Positions 45,528 through 54,120 of a stretch of 57,555 bases of DNA are shown here, one piece after another (position 1 is the stretch's first letter; each line of letters starts with the position of its first letter). The stretch is from Spirochaetota bacterium (GTDB lineage: Bacteria > Spirochaetota > Spirochaetia > DTKZ01): NCBI GenBank assembly GCA_026418195.1, contig JAOABU010000036.1, positions 1 to 57,555 on the forward strand, written 5' to 3'. A program made the position numbers and the translations under genes. The notes beneath the pieces were generated by a model, which worked only from the letters and a program-made list of their open reading frames with translations, was not told the origin of the DNA and did not search any database.

Positions 45528-46125
45528 AGGAGCGGATCAGATGAACCAGCCTGCCCAGGATGCGGAGGCTCTGTGTGTAAATAGGTGGGTAGGTAGGATT
45601 TTCCGATTGGAGTTTGATCCGATTCTTTTCTTTATATAGCCGTTTCAATGTAACCGCATCCTCTACCATGGCTACCACGATTTCTCCATTTTCAGCGTCC
45701 GATTGTTGTCTTACGATGGCTAGATCTCCATTGAAAATACCAGCCCCGATCATACTGTCTCCCTGAACCCGCAATGCAAAATGGTTCCCCTTTCCAATGA
45801 GTTCCGCAGGAACGGCAATGTACCGTTCCCAGTTTTCCTCTGAGAAGAGGGGTTTTCCCGCTGCTACGGAACCCAATAAGGGAACCCGGACGATCTGTTC
45901 TGTGCGGTAGGGCTCCTGATTCACCAGTACTAGGGAGCGGTAATGGTTAGAATCGATCTTCACATACTTCTTACGTTCTAGGGCCTTAATGTGATCGTAC
46001 GCTCCTCGCACGGAAATAGAGAACCGTTCGGATATTTCCCGCATGGAAGGGGGATAATGGTGCTGTTCTATGTAGGATTTCAAGAATTCGAGAATTTGTT
46101 TTTGCCGAACCGTCAGTGTCTTCAT
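45520..46125 (-). CDS. lexA: LexA repressor
   Basis: A 201-residue LexA. The winged helix covers about 1-65 (VRQKQILEFLKSYIEQHHYP, SMREISERFSISVRGAYDHI). The self-cleavage site is A89-G90 in SVAAGKP, with catalytic S124 (QGDSMIGAG) and K161 (VTLKRLY). It represses the DNA-damage regulon and cuts itself when RecA filaments form. Its ATG overlaps the ntrX stop (ATGA) and holA overlaps its end. It therefore has no promoter directly before it, unusual for an autoregulated repressor. The DNA site it recognises is not known from this window. Confidence 0.94.
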   Translation of the reverse strand: MKTLTVRQKQILEFLKSYIEQHHYPPSMREISERFSISVRGAYDHIKALERKKYVKIDSNHYRSLVLVNQEPYRTEQIVRVPLLGSVAAGKPLFSEENWERYIAVPAELIGKGNHFALRVQGDSMIGAGIFNGDLAIVRQQSDAENGEIVVAMVEDAVTLKRLYKEKNRIKLQSENPTYPPIYTQSLRILGRLVHLIRSYE

Positions 46126-47486
46126 CGTTCGATGCGAATTCCGTACCGTTTAAGCTTGCTATGCAGGTTGCTGGGATAGATACCGATCAATTCTGCTGTT
46201 TTAGATATGTTATAGTTGCATTCTTCCAGTTTTTTTTCCAGGTATAATTTTTCGAACAGTTCCTTTGCCTCATTCAGGGGTAACTGGGCAAACTTACCCA
46301 GTATGGGATCGGATTGTTTCAGATCCATGGATCCTAGATAATACTTTACCGTTTCCAAAGAAATACAATCCTCATCACTCATGATATTAATACGCTCGAT
46401 GAAATTTTTCAATTCGCGAACATTCCCCGGCCAGGCATAGGTTTTCAAGAACTCCATAGCTTCTTTAGAGAAAGTTCTTGGGGTCGGGGCTTGCTCGGGT
46501 TTGAACTTTCCCATGAAATACTCTACGAGTAGAGGAAGATCTTCTATTCGCTCCGAAAGGGATGGCATGTGGATGGGGATCACGTTCAGTCGAAAGTATA
46601 GATCTTCTCGGAACTTTCCAGAGCGAATCAGTTCCTGGATATTCTTGTTGGTGGCAGCGATCAATCGAACATCTACCGTGATGGGTTCTTCCCCCCCTAC
46701 TCGTTCGAACCGCAATTCCTGGATGACCCGTAACACCTTTGCCTGGGCACTGAGGGACATGTCAGCTACCTCATCGAGGAATAGAGTCCCTGTATGGGCA
46801 AGTTCGAACTTGCCCTTCCGTTTTGAAACCGCTCCGGTGAACGCCCCTTTCTCATGACCAAACAGTTCGCTCTCAATGAGAGACTCTGGGATTGCCGCGC
46901 AGTTCACTTCTACGAAGGGCCCTCGAGCCCGGCTACTTCTACGATGGATCTCCTTTGCCACGAGTTCCTTCCCTGTACCATTGGCACCTGTGATCAGGAT
47001 CCGAGCATCGGAGGCAGCACTTTGCTGGATCAGTTCTTTCACTTTTTGCATCGGTGGGCTAAGGCCAATGATTTCGTCGTTGGAAAGGACCGCTTGTTTG
47101 AGTTGGAGGTTTTCCTTTTTAAGTTTCTCTAACTCCAGAGCGTTCCGGGTAAGCGTGAGGACCCGATCCAGACTGAGGGGTTTTTCCAGAAAATCGAAGG
47201 CTCCCAACTTGACCGCTTTCACAGCTAGATCGATATTTGCATGCCCGGATATCATGATCACTTCGGTGAAGGGATAGGTTTCTTTGATCTTTTTCAACAC
47301 ATCGATCCCCCCCATGTTGGGCATCCACACGTCGAGGATCACTAGATCCACAGCCTCTTTTTCCAACAGGGCCAATCCCGCATACCCGTTGTCGGCAGTG
47401 AGTACGTGGTATTTTTCATCTTCTAAAATGTCCTTTAGAACCGAACGAACCCCTGGTTCGTCGTCTATAATGAGGATCGTGTTCAT
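46122..47486 (-). CDS. ntrX: Sigma-54-dependent response regulator (NtrX/NtrC type)
   Basis: 454 residues: receiver (1-120; IIDDEPGVRSVLKD, LVILDVWMPNMGG), AAA+ sigma-54 activator domain (about 140-375; Walker A ITGANGTGKELVAKEIHRRS, the sigma-54 contact GAFTGA in EKGAFTGAVSK, Walker B GTLFLDEVADMS, and an R-finger region), and a C-terminal Fis-type helix-turn-helix (ECNYNISKTAELIGIYPSNL). It should bind upstream of -24/-12 promoters and drive RpoN. RpoN is encoded in the same operon and its kinase NtrY directly upstream with a four-base overlap. Assignment to NtrX over NtrC rests on the NtrY partner. Confidence 0.92.
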   Translation of the reverse strand: MNTILIIDDEPGVRSVLKDILEDEKYHVLTADNGYAGLALLEKEAVDLVILDVWMPNMGGIDVLKKIKETYPFTEVIMISGHANIDLAVKAVKLGAFDFLEKPLSLDRVLTLTRNALELEKLKKENLQLKQAVLSNDEIIGLSPPMQKVKELIQQSAASDARILITGANGTGKELVAKEIHRRSSRARGPFVEVNCAAIPESLIESELFGHEKGAFTGAVSKRKGKFELAHTGTLFLDEVADMSLSAQAKVLRVIQELRFERVGGEEPITVDVRLIAATNKNIQELIRSGKFREDLYFRLNVIPIHMPSLSERIEDLPLLVEYFMGKFKPEQAPTPRTFSKEAMEFLKTYAWPGNVRELKNFIERINIMSDEDCISLETVKYYLGSMDLKQSDPILGKFAQLPLNEAKELFEKLYLEKKLEECNYNISKTAELIGIYPSNLHSKLKRYGIRIER

Positions 47487-49240
47487 TCCCCTGACTCCAA
47501 CTGTAAATCGATGAAGAAAGTGGTCCCCTTCCCGGGTTCTGACTCGAACCAGATCTGCCCTTTATGGTCAAAAATAATACGCTCCACGATGGACAATCCT
47601 AATCCTGTACCCTGAGCTTTAGTGGTAAAGTATGGGTTGAACACAAGGTTCTTATGCTCTTCCGGAATCCCTACTCCTGTATCTGACACCAGGATTCTAC
47701 AGTAGCGAGTATTCCCTTTTTTCACAAGATCTGCCCGGATACGGATCTCCCCACCTTCGGGCATGGCTTCGATGGAGTTGGTAAGCAGGTTGGTGAACAT
47801 CTGACGGATCTGCTCCGCATCAGCCATCAGGATGAAGGAATCGGGAATAGGATCCACAGTAATTCGAATGCGCGGAATATATTTGTACCCCTGAATCGCT
47901 TCCTCTAGGATTTGTTTCAAAGGGATGGGACGAAGCACGGGGGTTGGTAGACGAGAAAAGTCCTTAAACTCTCGAAGGAGTTTGTCCAGACTGTTCGTTT
48001 CCTTCAAAATGGTTTCTACCGAAGTTTGGAGAACTCGTTCGAACTGTTCCCGATCCTCCTGATATTTTTTCAATAATCGTTCGGCAGAGAGCTTTATAGG
48101 GGTCAACGGATTTTTAATTTCATGAGCCAATTGTTGGGCGATCTCCTGCCAGGCTGCGACCTTCTCCGTTTGAACAAGGTTCTGGCGACTCTTCTCTAGT
48201 TCCGTCACCATGCGGTTGAAGGAATCTGCCAGATGGAATAAATCATCCTGGGAACGGGAAAGGATCCGATAGGAGAAATCTCCTTCCGCTACCCTTCGTG
48301 TCGCTTCCTCGATGTTTACGATGGGGCGGATGATTTCATCGCTGAGAAGGAAGCTGACTAGGATGGACAACAGGAGGAGAGGCAAGGCAAAGAAGGCATA
48401 GATGATAATTACCGTTGCATTGAATCGGGTACGATGCTGTTCCAACTGGGTGAAGGTGTTCAGGGTAGTGGTGATTCGCTCTGCATTCCGGTCAAAGGAT
48501 TCGGGAAGGGAAAAACTCAAAATAACGATGGGACGGTTGGGATCAGGGTTAATTACCTGTTTAAACCGCAGAATCGTAATTCCCCCACTCTTCGTTTCTC
48601 GTGGGAGCAAACCCTCAGGGGCAGAGACAGCCACAGATCCCTCCATGGCAAAAGTCGTATTTCCCGCAAAAAAGAGAGGAAGCCCTTTTGCAGAGAATAC
48701 CTGATAGGCGGAAAGATCCGGATACAGCTGCCGAAGGTTGTTCCAGGCCTGAGGCGTACCACGATCTGAACGTTCCAGAATTTGTTGAGCGTACCGATTT
48801 CGGCCGATGCTGCGGAGATGTTCGATTTTTTCGTCGTAATAGGTGATGGCAATGGACAAGCCTCCTTCCAACGCTTCCCGTAGGGAAGGATGAAAGATGG
48901 TGTTCACTGCGGAGTTGAGGAAAGAGACGGAAAGAAACCCCTGGGGTATGGAAGAGACTGCGGAGATCAGGATGAAGAATCCTACGAGTCGGACTTTGAA
49001 CCGTACTCCAGGTTTCCTGGAATACCGATCTCGGAACAACCGCAGGATGTTCAACCCTACCATCCCTAAAAGAAACAGGAGAAAAAAGACGGCTAATAGA
49101 AGGAGGATCCATCCTTGGGTAGTATACCCTTGAGATATATCTGGAATGAGTCGGGTGGAGAATAGAAGCACTAGGATGATCAAAGCTAGATACATGAAAA
49201 GAAGTCCTAGAAAGGTTGCCTGGAACGTGTCTTTTCTCAT
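47483..49240 (-). CDS. ntrY: NtrY-like membrane histidine kinase
   Basis: 585 residues. Three helices lie near the N-terminus (about 10-35, 45-65, 85-115), then an extracytoplasmic sensor region (about 120-280) and a further helix (about 285-310). HAMP follows (about 310-365; EEATRRVAEGDFSYRI), then a PAS-less HisKA with the phospho-His in QQLAHEIKNPLTPIKL, and a HATPase (LTNSIEAMPEGGEIRI, DTGVGIPEE, GTGLGLSIVERI). It phosphorylates the adjacent NtrX. The ligand is unknown; NtrY homologues respond to nitrogen status or redox. Its ATG overlaps the stop of the DUF4390 gene. Confidence 0.9.
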   Translation of the reverse strand: MRKDTFQATFLGLLFMYLALIILVLLFSTRLIPDISQGYTTQGWILLLLAVFFLLFLLGMVGLNILRLFRDRYSRKPGVRFKVRLVGFFILISAVSSIPQGFLSVSFLNSAVNTIFHPSLREALEGGLSIAITYYDEKIEHLRSIGRNRYAQQILERSDRGTPQAWNNLRQLYPDLSAYQVFSAKGLPLFFAGNTTFAMEGSVAVSAPEGLLPRETKSGGITILRFKQVINPDPNRPIVILSFSLPESFDRNAERITTTLNTFTQLEQHRTRFNATVIIIYAFFALPLLLLSILVSFLLSDEIIRPIVNIEEATRRVAEGDFSYRILSRSQDDLFHLADSFNRMVTELEKSRQNLVQTEKVAAWQEIAQQLAHEIKNPLTPIKLSAERLLKKYQEDREQFERVLQTSVETILKETNSLDKLLREFKDFSRLPTPVLRPIPLKQILEEAIQGYKYIPRIRITVDPIPDSFILMADAEQIRQMFTNLLTNSIEAMPEGGEIRIRADLVKKGNTRYCRILVSDTGVGIPEEHKNLVFNPYFTTKAQGTGLGLSIVERIIFDHKGQIWFESEPGKGTTFFIDLQLESGE

Positions 49241-49815
49241 GGGCTAACATCCATCCGTACCCAACGGCTGACCATGGTTTCCAGTTGACCTACGGAGTTT
49301 AAAATCTGCAGGGGAGGATTGAATAGTTTGGGTTTCAAGATTGCCTGGCAGGAAGTGTATACTCGATTCCCTTTTGGTGTAGGTATCGGGAATAGGGGCG
49401 AATGGGTATAGACATACTGGAAATCCTCCCATGAGGAGAAATGAGTTTGTTCACCGGTTGACGAAATGATCTGGTATTCTCTTCCCACAGGATCCCATCG
49501 AGCTGTGTATGTATGCTGTGCTTCGTAAAGGAGAGAATTGCCGAAGATAAGAGTTTTTCTCTCCTCGTACACCCGAAGAATGAAAGTGATTTCAGCTTTG
49601 TATCCATCCTTAAGAGCTTCCTGTAACCGGGCTACCTCTTCCGGTGTTAGGGTTGCATGGAACTGAACTGTGTTCGGTTTTTGGGTAGGACGGTAGGTGG
49701 ACTCTAAGGAAAAGAGGGGTGTTGATAATAGAAACACACTTAAAAATGAGCAGAGGAGAGCCCTTAAAAGGTTACTCTTCTTCGAAACGGCGTTCAAATA
49801 GCTCAGCCAGAGCAT
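49237..49815 (-). CDS. DUF4390 family exported protein
   Basis: 192 residues with a hydrophobic signal segment (LLRALLCSFLSVFLLSTPLFS) and a beta-rich exported part (TLTPEEVARLQEALKDGYKAE, YEAQHTYTARWDPVGREYQI). In Proteobacteria DUF4390 genes often stand before ntrY, so it is probably an extracytoplasmic accessory of the sensor kinase. The start at 49815 lies 44 bases inside ptsH and has a full AGGAGG six bases upstream, which decides it. The end overlaps ntrY (ATGA). Its molecular action is not known. Confidence 0.75.
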   Translation of the reverse strand: MLWLSYLNAVSKKSNLLRALLCSFLSVFLLSTPLFSLESTYRPTQKPNTVQFHATLTPEEVARLQEALKDGYKAEITFILRVYEERKTLIFGNSLLYEAQHTYTARWDPVGREYQIISSTGEQTHFSSWEDFQYVYTHSPLFPIPTPKGNRVYTSCQAILKPKLFNPPLQILNSVGQLETMVSRWVRMDVSP

Positions 49816-50038
49816 TGACCGCCTCCTGTTCGTCTGGCCCTTCTGCTCGTATTTTGAGGTTCGTGTTGTATCCAGCGCCTAAGGTAATGATTCCCATGAT
49901 GGATTTCGCATTGATTTCTTCATTATCCTTGATCATATGAATTTTTGAGGCGAACTTGTTTGCTGTTTGAACGATCAGAGCAGCTGGCCGCGCATGTATC
50001 CCTGCACGATTCTTGATGGTGACTTCCTTTTCCGTCAT
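49772..50038 (-). CDS. ptsH: Phosphocarrier protein HPr
   Basis: An 88-residue HPr. The PTS phosphorylation site H15 is in NRAGIHARPAALIV, and the regulatory serine S46 is in INAKSIMGIITLG, the site used by HPr kinase. The longer reading frame starting at 50101 is rejected: ATG at 50038 follows GGGGAG and gives the normal length. With hprK directly upstream and no PTS enzymes in view, it may serve a regulatory PTS rather than sugar transport (inference). The DUF4390 gene begins inside its 3' end. Confidence 0.95.
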   Translation of the reverse strand: MTEKEVTIKNRAGIHARPAALIVQTANKFASKIHMIKDNEEINAKSIMGIITLGAGYNTNLKIRAEGPDEQEAVNALAELFERRFEEE

Positions 50039-50054
50039 TGTGCTCCCCAATGGA

Positions 50055-51038
50055 TCAATAGTTGTCTGTGTTTTGAAAATATACTGCTCGAGCATTCTCA
50101 CTTTCCAGCCATTTCAACACATTCCGATTGAATTCTTTTGCGGAAAAGTAACCCATTTTTTTCAACCGTTCATTCATAGCAGCGGTTTCGATTAAAATAG
50201 GGATGTTCCTCCCCGGTTTTACGGGAAGTTTTAAGTAAGGAACCTGTACTCCCAAAATTTCAGTCGTAGTATCTTTCTCTCCGATGCGGTCATAGTTCTT
50301 AGTCGAATCCCAAGGTTCCAGTTCCACGACCAACTGTATCTGTTTCCTGTCCCGAATGGCCCCTACCCCAAACAGGTGCGTTATATTGATGATCCCTATC
50401 CCTCTGATTTCCATGTGATGCCCGATGATTTTGTTGGCTCCAGCTCCCATGAGAATGTTTCCAGCGACATTTTTAATCTCTACCGCATCGTCGGCCACAA
50501 GTCGATGACCTCGTTCGATCAATTCTAACGCTGCTTCGCTCTTCCCCACGCCACTCTCCCCAGTGATCAGTACTCCAATCCCGAACACCTCGATTAGCAC
50601 CCCATGAACGGTTTGTTTGGGAGCAAACACTTCACTTAAGGCTCGAATGAGGCGAGCGGTAAAATCGGTGGAAGGAAGGTCGGTTTGCAGGACAGGGCAA
50701 TGGGCTTTTTCCGCCAGTTCTTTGAAGATTTCGGGGGGGTGGAGGCTGTTTGTAAAGATGGCACAAGGAATGTCATACTTGAAGAATTGGGCCAGGTTTT
50801 CGATCCTATTTTCCTTCACCATCATGTCCAGGTAGGCACTTTCCCCTCTCCCGAACACCTGGATTCGTTTGAAGGCAAAGTTGTCATAGAATCCGCTCAA
50901 GGTCAGGCCCGGGCGATTCACATCAGGCATCTCGATCGGTCTACCCAAACCTGACCTACCTGCAATACAACGGAGCCCAAGGGCTTCGTGTTCTTTCAAA
51001 TTGAGAGAAAGTAGGTCTAGAACAGTGAACTGTTTCAT
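50055..51038 (-). CDS. hprK: HPr kinase/phosphorylase
   Basis: A 327-residue HprK/P. The N-terminal half (about 1-130) is the MurF-like domain. The catalytic C-terminal half has the Walker A motif in GVLITGESGVGKSEAAL (P-loop at about 160-167), HRLVADDAVEI, and the HprK signature MEIRGIGIINITHLFG. The enzyme phosphorylates HPr on S46 and removes it again according to ATP, phosphate and glycolytic intermediates. The HPr target follows 16 bases downstream, and hpf lies 5 bases upstream. Confidence 0.95.
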   Translation of the reverse strand: MKQFTVLDLLSLNLKEHEALGLRCIAGRSGLGRPIEMPDVNRPGLTLSGFYDNFAFKRIQVFGRGESAYLDMMVKENRIENLAQFFKYDIPCAIFTNSLHPPEIFKELAEKAHCPVLQTDLPSTDFTARLIRALSEVFAPKQTVHGVLIEVFGIGVLITGESGVGKSEAALELIERGHRLVADDAVEIKNVAGNILMGAGANKIIGHHMEIRGIGIINITHLFGVGAIRDRKQIQLVVELEPWDSTKNYDRIGEKDTTTEILGVQVPYLKLPVKPGRNIPILIETAAMNERLKKMGYFSAKEFNRNVLKWLESENARAVYFQNTDNY

Positions 51039-51043
51039 GGGAT

Positions 51044-51331
51044 TCAGTGTTGTTTGATCTTCCCCTTTTCTTTAGAGACTTTTGCATCGATCTTGTCGAT
51101 CAGTTTTTCGATTCCATCCCGGAGGTTGAAATCGTTCACTTTTATATGGTGCGAGGTTCCCCAGCGAAAGTTCAAGTGGGCTTCAATGGCATAGTCCTTC
51201 TCTTTGGTGATGGTAAACAGTAAGTCTACGATCATATCTTGGGCGAACTCGATCTTTTGGACTTTTTTTTCGATCAGTTCGCGATAGTCTTGCGGGAGAT
51301 CGAAATGGACTGCCTTGATTTCAAGATTCAT
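51044..51331 (-). CDS. hpf: Ribosome hibernation promoting factor (short form)
   Basis: A 95-residue HPF/RaiA (YfiA) protein: NLEIKAVHFDLPQDYRELIE, a central DYAIEAHLNFRWGTSHHIKV, and DGIEKLIDKIDAKVSKEKG. It binds the 30S decoding centre in resting cells. It is the short form, so it would need a separate RMF-like partner to make 100S dimers. GGAGG lies six bases before the ATG. The rpoN-hpf order is the same as in many Proteobacteria. Confidence 0.9.
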   Translation of the reverse strand: MNLEIKAVHFDLPQDYRELIEKKVQKIEFAQDMIVDLLFTITKEKDYAIEAHLNFRWGTSHHIKVNDFNLRDGIEKLIDKIDAKVSKEKGKIKQH

Positions 51332-51349
51332 ACTTTACCTCCATACATG

Positions 51350-52723
51350 TTATCTGTCGTAGGAGGAACTAATCGCTAGTTCCTTCCTGTACTTGGTAAC
51401 GGTCCTACGGGCAAGCTGGATCCCTCGCTTGGAAAGCAACTCTGCAATTTTTTGATCCGATAGATTTTTCCCTCCTTCCTGTTCGATGATTTCTTTAATC
51501 ATTTGTTTTACCGCCTCCTTCGAGTACTGAGACCCCGAAGATCCCGCACCCGAAATGGAGTTGGAAAAGAAATACTTCAATTCAAAGATACCCCATTCCG
51601 TTTGAATATACTTGGAAGTAGTGATCCTTGATACTGTAGCTTCGTGAACGCCGATCTCCTGAGCAATATCCTTCAGGGTGAGAGGCCTCAAGTACTTTGG
51701 ACCTTTTAGGAAAAAGTCCCGCTGGAACTCGACGATGGCTTTGGCGACCTTCAGCAACGTTTGGTTCCTCTGATGGATGCTTTGAATGAACCAGCGGGCT
51801 TCCTTCACTCGATTGTTCACGAATTGCTTCACTTCTTTCAGTTTCTGGGCTTCTGGATGGTTCTGGATATTAATAAAGAAGGGGTTCAGACCAAGTACGG
51901 GAATCTCTTCGTCGTTCAGGATGATAACGAATTGTCCTTCTTTTAACGTGACCATCAGGTCAGGGATTACATACCGAGGGGGTTCTGCAGAGTACTCCCT
52001 GCCGGGAAATGGGGTCAGGGTTTTTATGAAGGTTAGGCAGTCCTGGACTTCTTTTTCCGTGATTTTCAATTTTTTTGCGATTTCCTTGATCTTCCCCCGT
52101 TCTAAAAGTTCTAAGTACTCCTGCAGAATCAGAACAGTGTAAGGAGGGGCTTCGGGGTTTTGCATGGCTTGCACGATGAGGGATTCCTTGTAGTCCTTCA
52201 CACAGACCCCAATGGGATCGAATCGCTGGACCAGTTTTATGCCTTCTTCCAATAGGTGTAGTTTGTCCGGAGGAACGATGGTCTTGGGATCTTCCCGGTG
52301 GAACCCGTTCTCGTCTAGATTCCGAATAAGGAGTTCGCAAACAGTACGAAGATCTTCGGAGATGGGTTGAAGACTCAACTGCCACAGGAGGTGATCCTGG
52401 AGGGATTCCGGCCGGGCCAATGCCCCTTCCATGAACTTTCGTTTTGCGTCTCCAGCTTCGTCGTCGTACCCTCGGGGGAATCCGGAATCTGATGAATCTT
52501 CGAAATACTCTTCTACTTCTTTTTGTCTGGGAGGTGTCTCGTCGTAGGAAACCGTCTTGGTATCCTCAATTACTTCTAAGGCGGGATTCTTTTCTAGTTC
52601 CTCGTCAATCCGAGCCTTCAAGTCCTGAAGGGGAAGGGCCATGAGCTGAATACTCTGTAAGAGTTGTGGGCTCATGTGGAGTTTCTGTTCTTGAACCAGA
52701 ACGGGTTTCTGGTACTGCTGCAC
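51350..52723 (-). CDS. rpoN: RNA polymerase sigma-54 factor
   Basis: 457 residues with the three sigma-54 regions: the Gln/Leu-rich activator-interacting N-terminus (LLQSIQLMALPLQDLKARI), the core-binding and helix-turn-helix middle (TLKDIAQEIGVHEATVSRIT), and the RpoN box RRTVTKYRKEL near the end. The start is GTG at 52723 after GAGGGGG. It heads the leftward nine-gene operon that also encodes its likely activator NtrX. Putative sigma-54 promoters were not found in the gaps of this window. Confidence 0.95.
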   Translation of the reverse strand: MQQYQKPVLVQEQKLHMSPQLLQSIQLMALPLQDLKARIDEELEKNPALEVIEDTKTVSYDETPPRQKEVEEYFEDSSDSGFPRGYDDEAGDAKRKFMEGALARPESLQDHLLWQLSLQPISEDLRTVCELLIRNLDENGFHREDPKTIVPPDKLHLLEEGIKLVQRFDPIGVCVKDYKESLIVQAMQNPEAPPYTVLILQEYLELLERGKIKEIAKKLKITEKEVQDCLTFIKTLTPFPGREYSAEPPRYVIPDLMVTLKEGQFVIILNDEEIPVLGLNPFFINIQNHPEAQKLKEVKQFVNNRVKEARWFIQSIHQRNQTLLKVAKAIVEFQRDFFLKGPKYLRPLTLKDIAQEIGVHEATVSRITTSKYIQTEWGIFELKYFFSNSISGAGSSGSQYSKEAVKQMIKEIIEQEGGKNLSDQKIAELLSKRGIQLARRTVTKYRKELAISSSYDR

Positions 52724-52773
52724 GCGTATTCCCCCTCGCGAACCTATGATCGACCTAGAACCTACCTAAGATT

Positions 52774-52803
52774 AATATTGGAGAACCATTTTCCATTTGT
52801 CAA
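52774..52803 (-). promoter_or_regulatory. Promoter for the rpoN operon
   Basis: On the minus strand TTGACA (52803-52798) overlaps the rlmE stop, and AATATT (52779-52774) lies 18 bases on. A leader of about 44 bases with GAGGGGG would result. A -10 of TATTAA at a 20-base spacing is a weaker choice. Confidence 0.45.
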
Positions 52804-53393
52804 TTAAAACCTTCCCGTTTCTCCAACCCTAGACAGTAAAGCTCGAAGGATTCGGTTCGACATGCCTTTGGTTTGAACGATCGAGTTTTCTGAAACATTC
52901 GGTCTAGGTGTTGTAGAATTTGACGGGTATCTGAACCCTGAAACACTTTTACGATGCAGGATCCACCCACTCTTAGAAGAGGTGGGACCAATCCCAACAC
53001 GGCTTCCACCAAAGCTTGGGATCGAGCCGTATCCACAGTACGGATTCCGGTAGTAGAGGGCGCGGCGTCGCTCAGAATGACATCGAAGGGAGCCTCGGGA
53101 ATGAGGGTTTCCCTAAGGACTGGATCGGTAATATCTCCCTGAATATAGGTTAGGTTTTCCTGTTGGGATAGGGCTAGAGGTGTGAGATCCACCGCAACGA
53201 CCCGGGGAGCAGGGTGCAGGGTTCGAAGCAAATAGAGAGTCCAGCTTCCTGGAGCAGCACCCACATCGAGGATTTTTTTTGCTCCGCGGAGGATGTGAAA
53301 TCGTTCTTCCAATTCCTGTAATTTATACACGGAACGGGCAGGATACCCTTCCCGTTTTGCCCGTTGGGCCCAGTAATCGTTCAGGACACGCAC
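52800..53393 (-). CDS. rlmE: 23S rRNA 2'-O-ribose methyltransferase RlmE (FtsJ)
   Basis: 197 residues, normal for RlmE. The SAM-binding motif is KKILDVGAAPGSWTLYLL. The catalytic K-D-K-E set can be placed: Lys in RSVYKLQE, Asp in LSDAAPSTTGIRT, Lys in CIVKVFQG, Glu in RTESFELYCLGL. It methylates U2552 of the large rRNA. The reading frame runs upstream through the divergent rhomboid start, so the GTG at 53393 is taken; a -10 box TACAGT ends exactly six bases before it, so the mRNA is probably leaderless. Confidence 0.9.
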   Translation of the reverse strand: MRVLNDYWAQRAKREGYPARSVYKLQELEERFHILRGAKKILDVGAAPGSWTLYLLRTLHPAPRVVAVDLTPLALSQQENLTYIQGDITDPVLRETLIPEAPFDVILSDAAPSTTGIRTVDTARSQALVEAVLGLVPPLLRVGGSCIVKVFQGSDTRQILQHLDRMFQKTRSFKPKACRTESFELYCLGLEKREGFN

Positions 53394-53399
53394 CTTCCC

Positions 53400-53428
53400 A
53401 CTGTACCATGGTTGACTTGAAGAGTGAA
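53400..53428 (-). promoter_or_regulatory. Promoter of rlmE
   Basis: On the minus strand TTCACT (53428-53423), 17 bases, TACAGT (53405-53400), ending six bases before the GTG start. It interleaves with the rightward rhomboid promoter at 53412-53440. Confidence 0.5.
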
Positions 53429-53440
53429 AGCCCGTACTTT
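53412..53440 (+). promoter_or_regulatory. Promoter of the rhomboid gene
   Basis: TTGACT (53412-53417), 17 bases, TACTTT (53435-53440), ending seven bases before the ATG at 53448. Each of the two divergent promoters has its -35 inside the other's spacer. Confidence 0.6.
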
Positions 53441-53447
53441 CTACAGT

Positions 53448-54092
53448 ATGGAAGTCCATTCCCTCCTGAGACGTCCCTTCCGGTATCGGTACACCAACGT
53501 GGCGTTGATGCTGATCCTGGTGAATGTGGCATGTTATTTTTTTAGAACCCTTGCACCCCGTGAAGCTCTGTACTACTTCTCCATGATTCCAGTTCGAGTA
53601 GCTCGGGATGGGGCGTTTTGGCAAGTATTCACCTACATGTTCTTCCATGCGGATCTTTCCCACTTGTTTTTCAATATGTTAGGGTTATTCTTTTTCGGAT
53701 TCCAGGTGGAACAGAGAATGGGAAGCACCGAGTTTCTTCTGTTCTATCTCCTTTCGGGACTTGTGGCAGGGATTTTTTCTTTCTTCGTGTTCTATCTGTC
53801 CGGTGCGAAAGGGATCATCCTTTTGGGGGCTTCAGGGGCTATCTATGCAGTGCTTCTAGCTTTTGCCGTATTCTTTCCCCACGCGATGATCTATGTGATG
53901 GGGATTATCCCAGTACGTGCACCTATCCTGGTAATGATCTATGCGGGCATTGAGATTTTCTCTCAAGTATTCAATGTACGTGGAGGGGTAGCTCATCTAA
54001 CCCATTTGGCGGGTTTAGGTGCTGCCTGGGTGTACTTTGTGGTAAGACTTCGAATCAATCCCTTGTCGGTCTTCTTCGATCGTAGGTACTGA
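53448..54092 (+). CDS. Rhomboid-family intramembrane serine protease
   Basis: A 214-residue protein with six membrane helices. The catalytic dyad is S129 in LLGASGAIYAV and H186 in VAHLTHLAGLGAAW. The oxyanion helix motif is FHADLSHLFFNM (H72, N76). It cuts transmembrane substrates at the inner membrane; no substrate is evident. An in-frame start upstream at 53424 lies inside the promoter and is rejected. There is no Shine-Dalgarno. Confidence 0.92.
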   Translation: MEVHSLLRRPFRYRYTNVALMLILVNVACYFFRTLAPREALYYFSMIPVRVARDGAFWQVFTYMFFHADLSHLFFNMLGLFFFGFQVEQRMGSTEFLLFYLLSGLVAGIFSFFVFYLSGAKGIILLGASGAIYAVLLAFAVFFPHAMIYVMGIIPVRAPILVMIYAGIEIFSQVFNVRGGVAHLTHLAGLGAAWVYFVVRLRINPLSVFFDRRY

Positions 54093-54120
54093 ATCCTTAA
54101 CTCTTGCCGATACATAGGGT

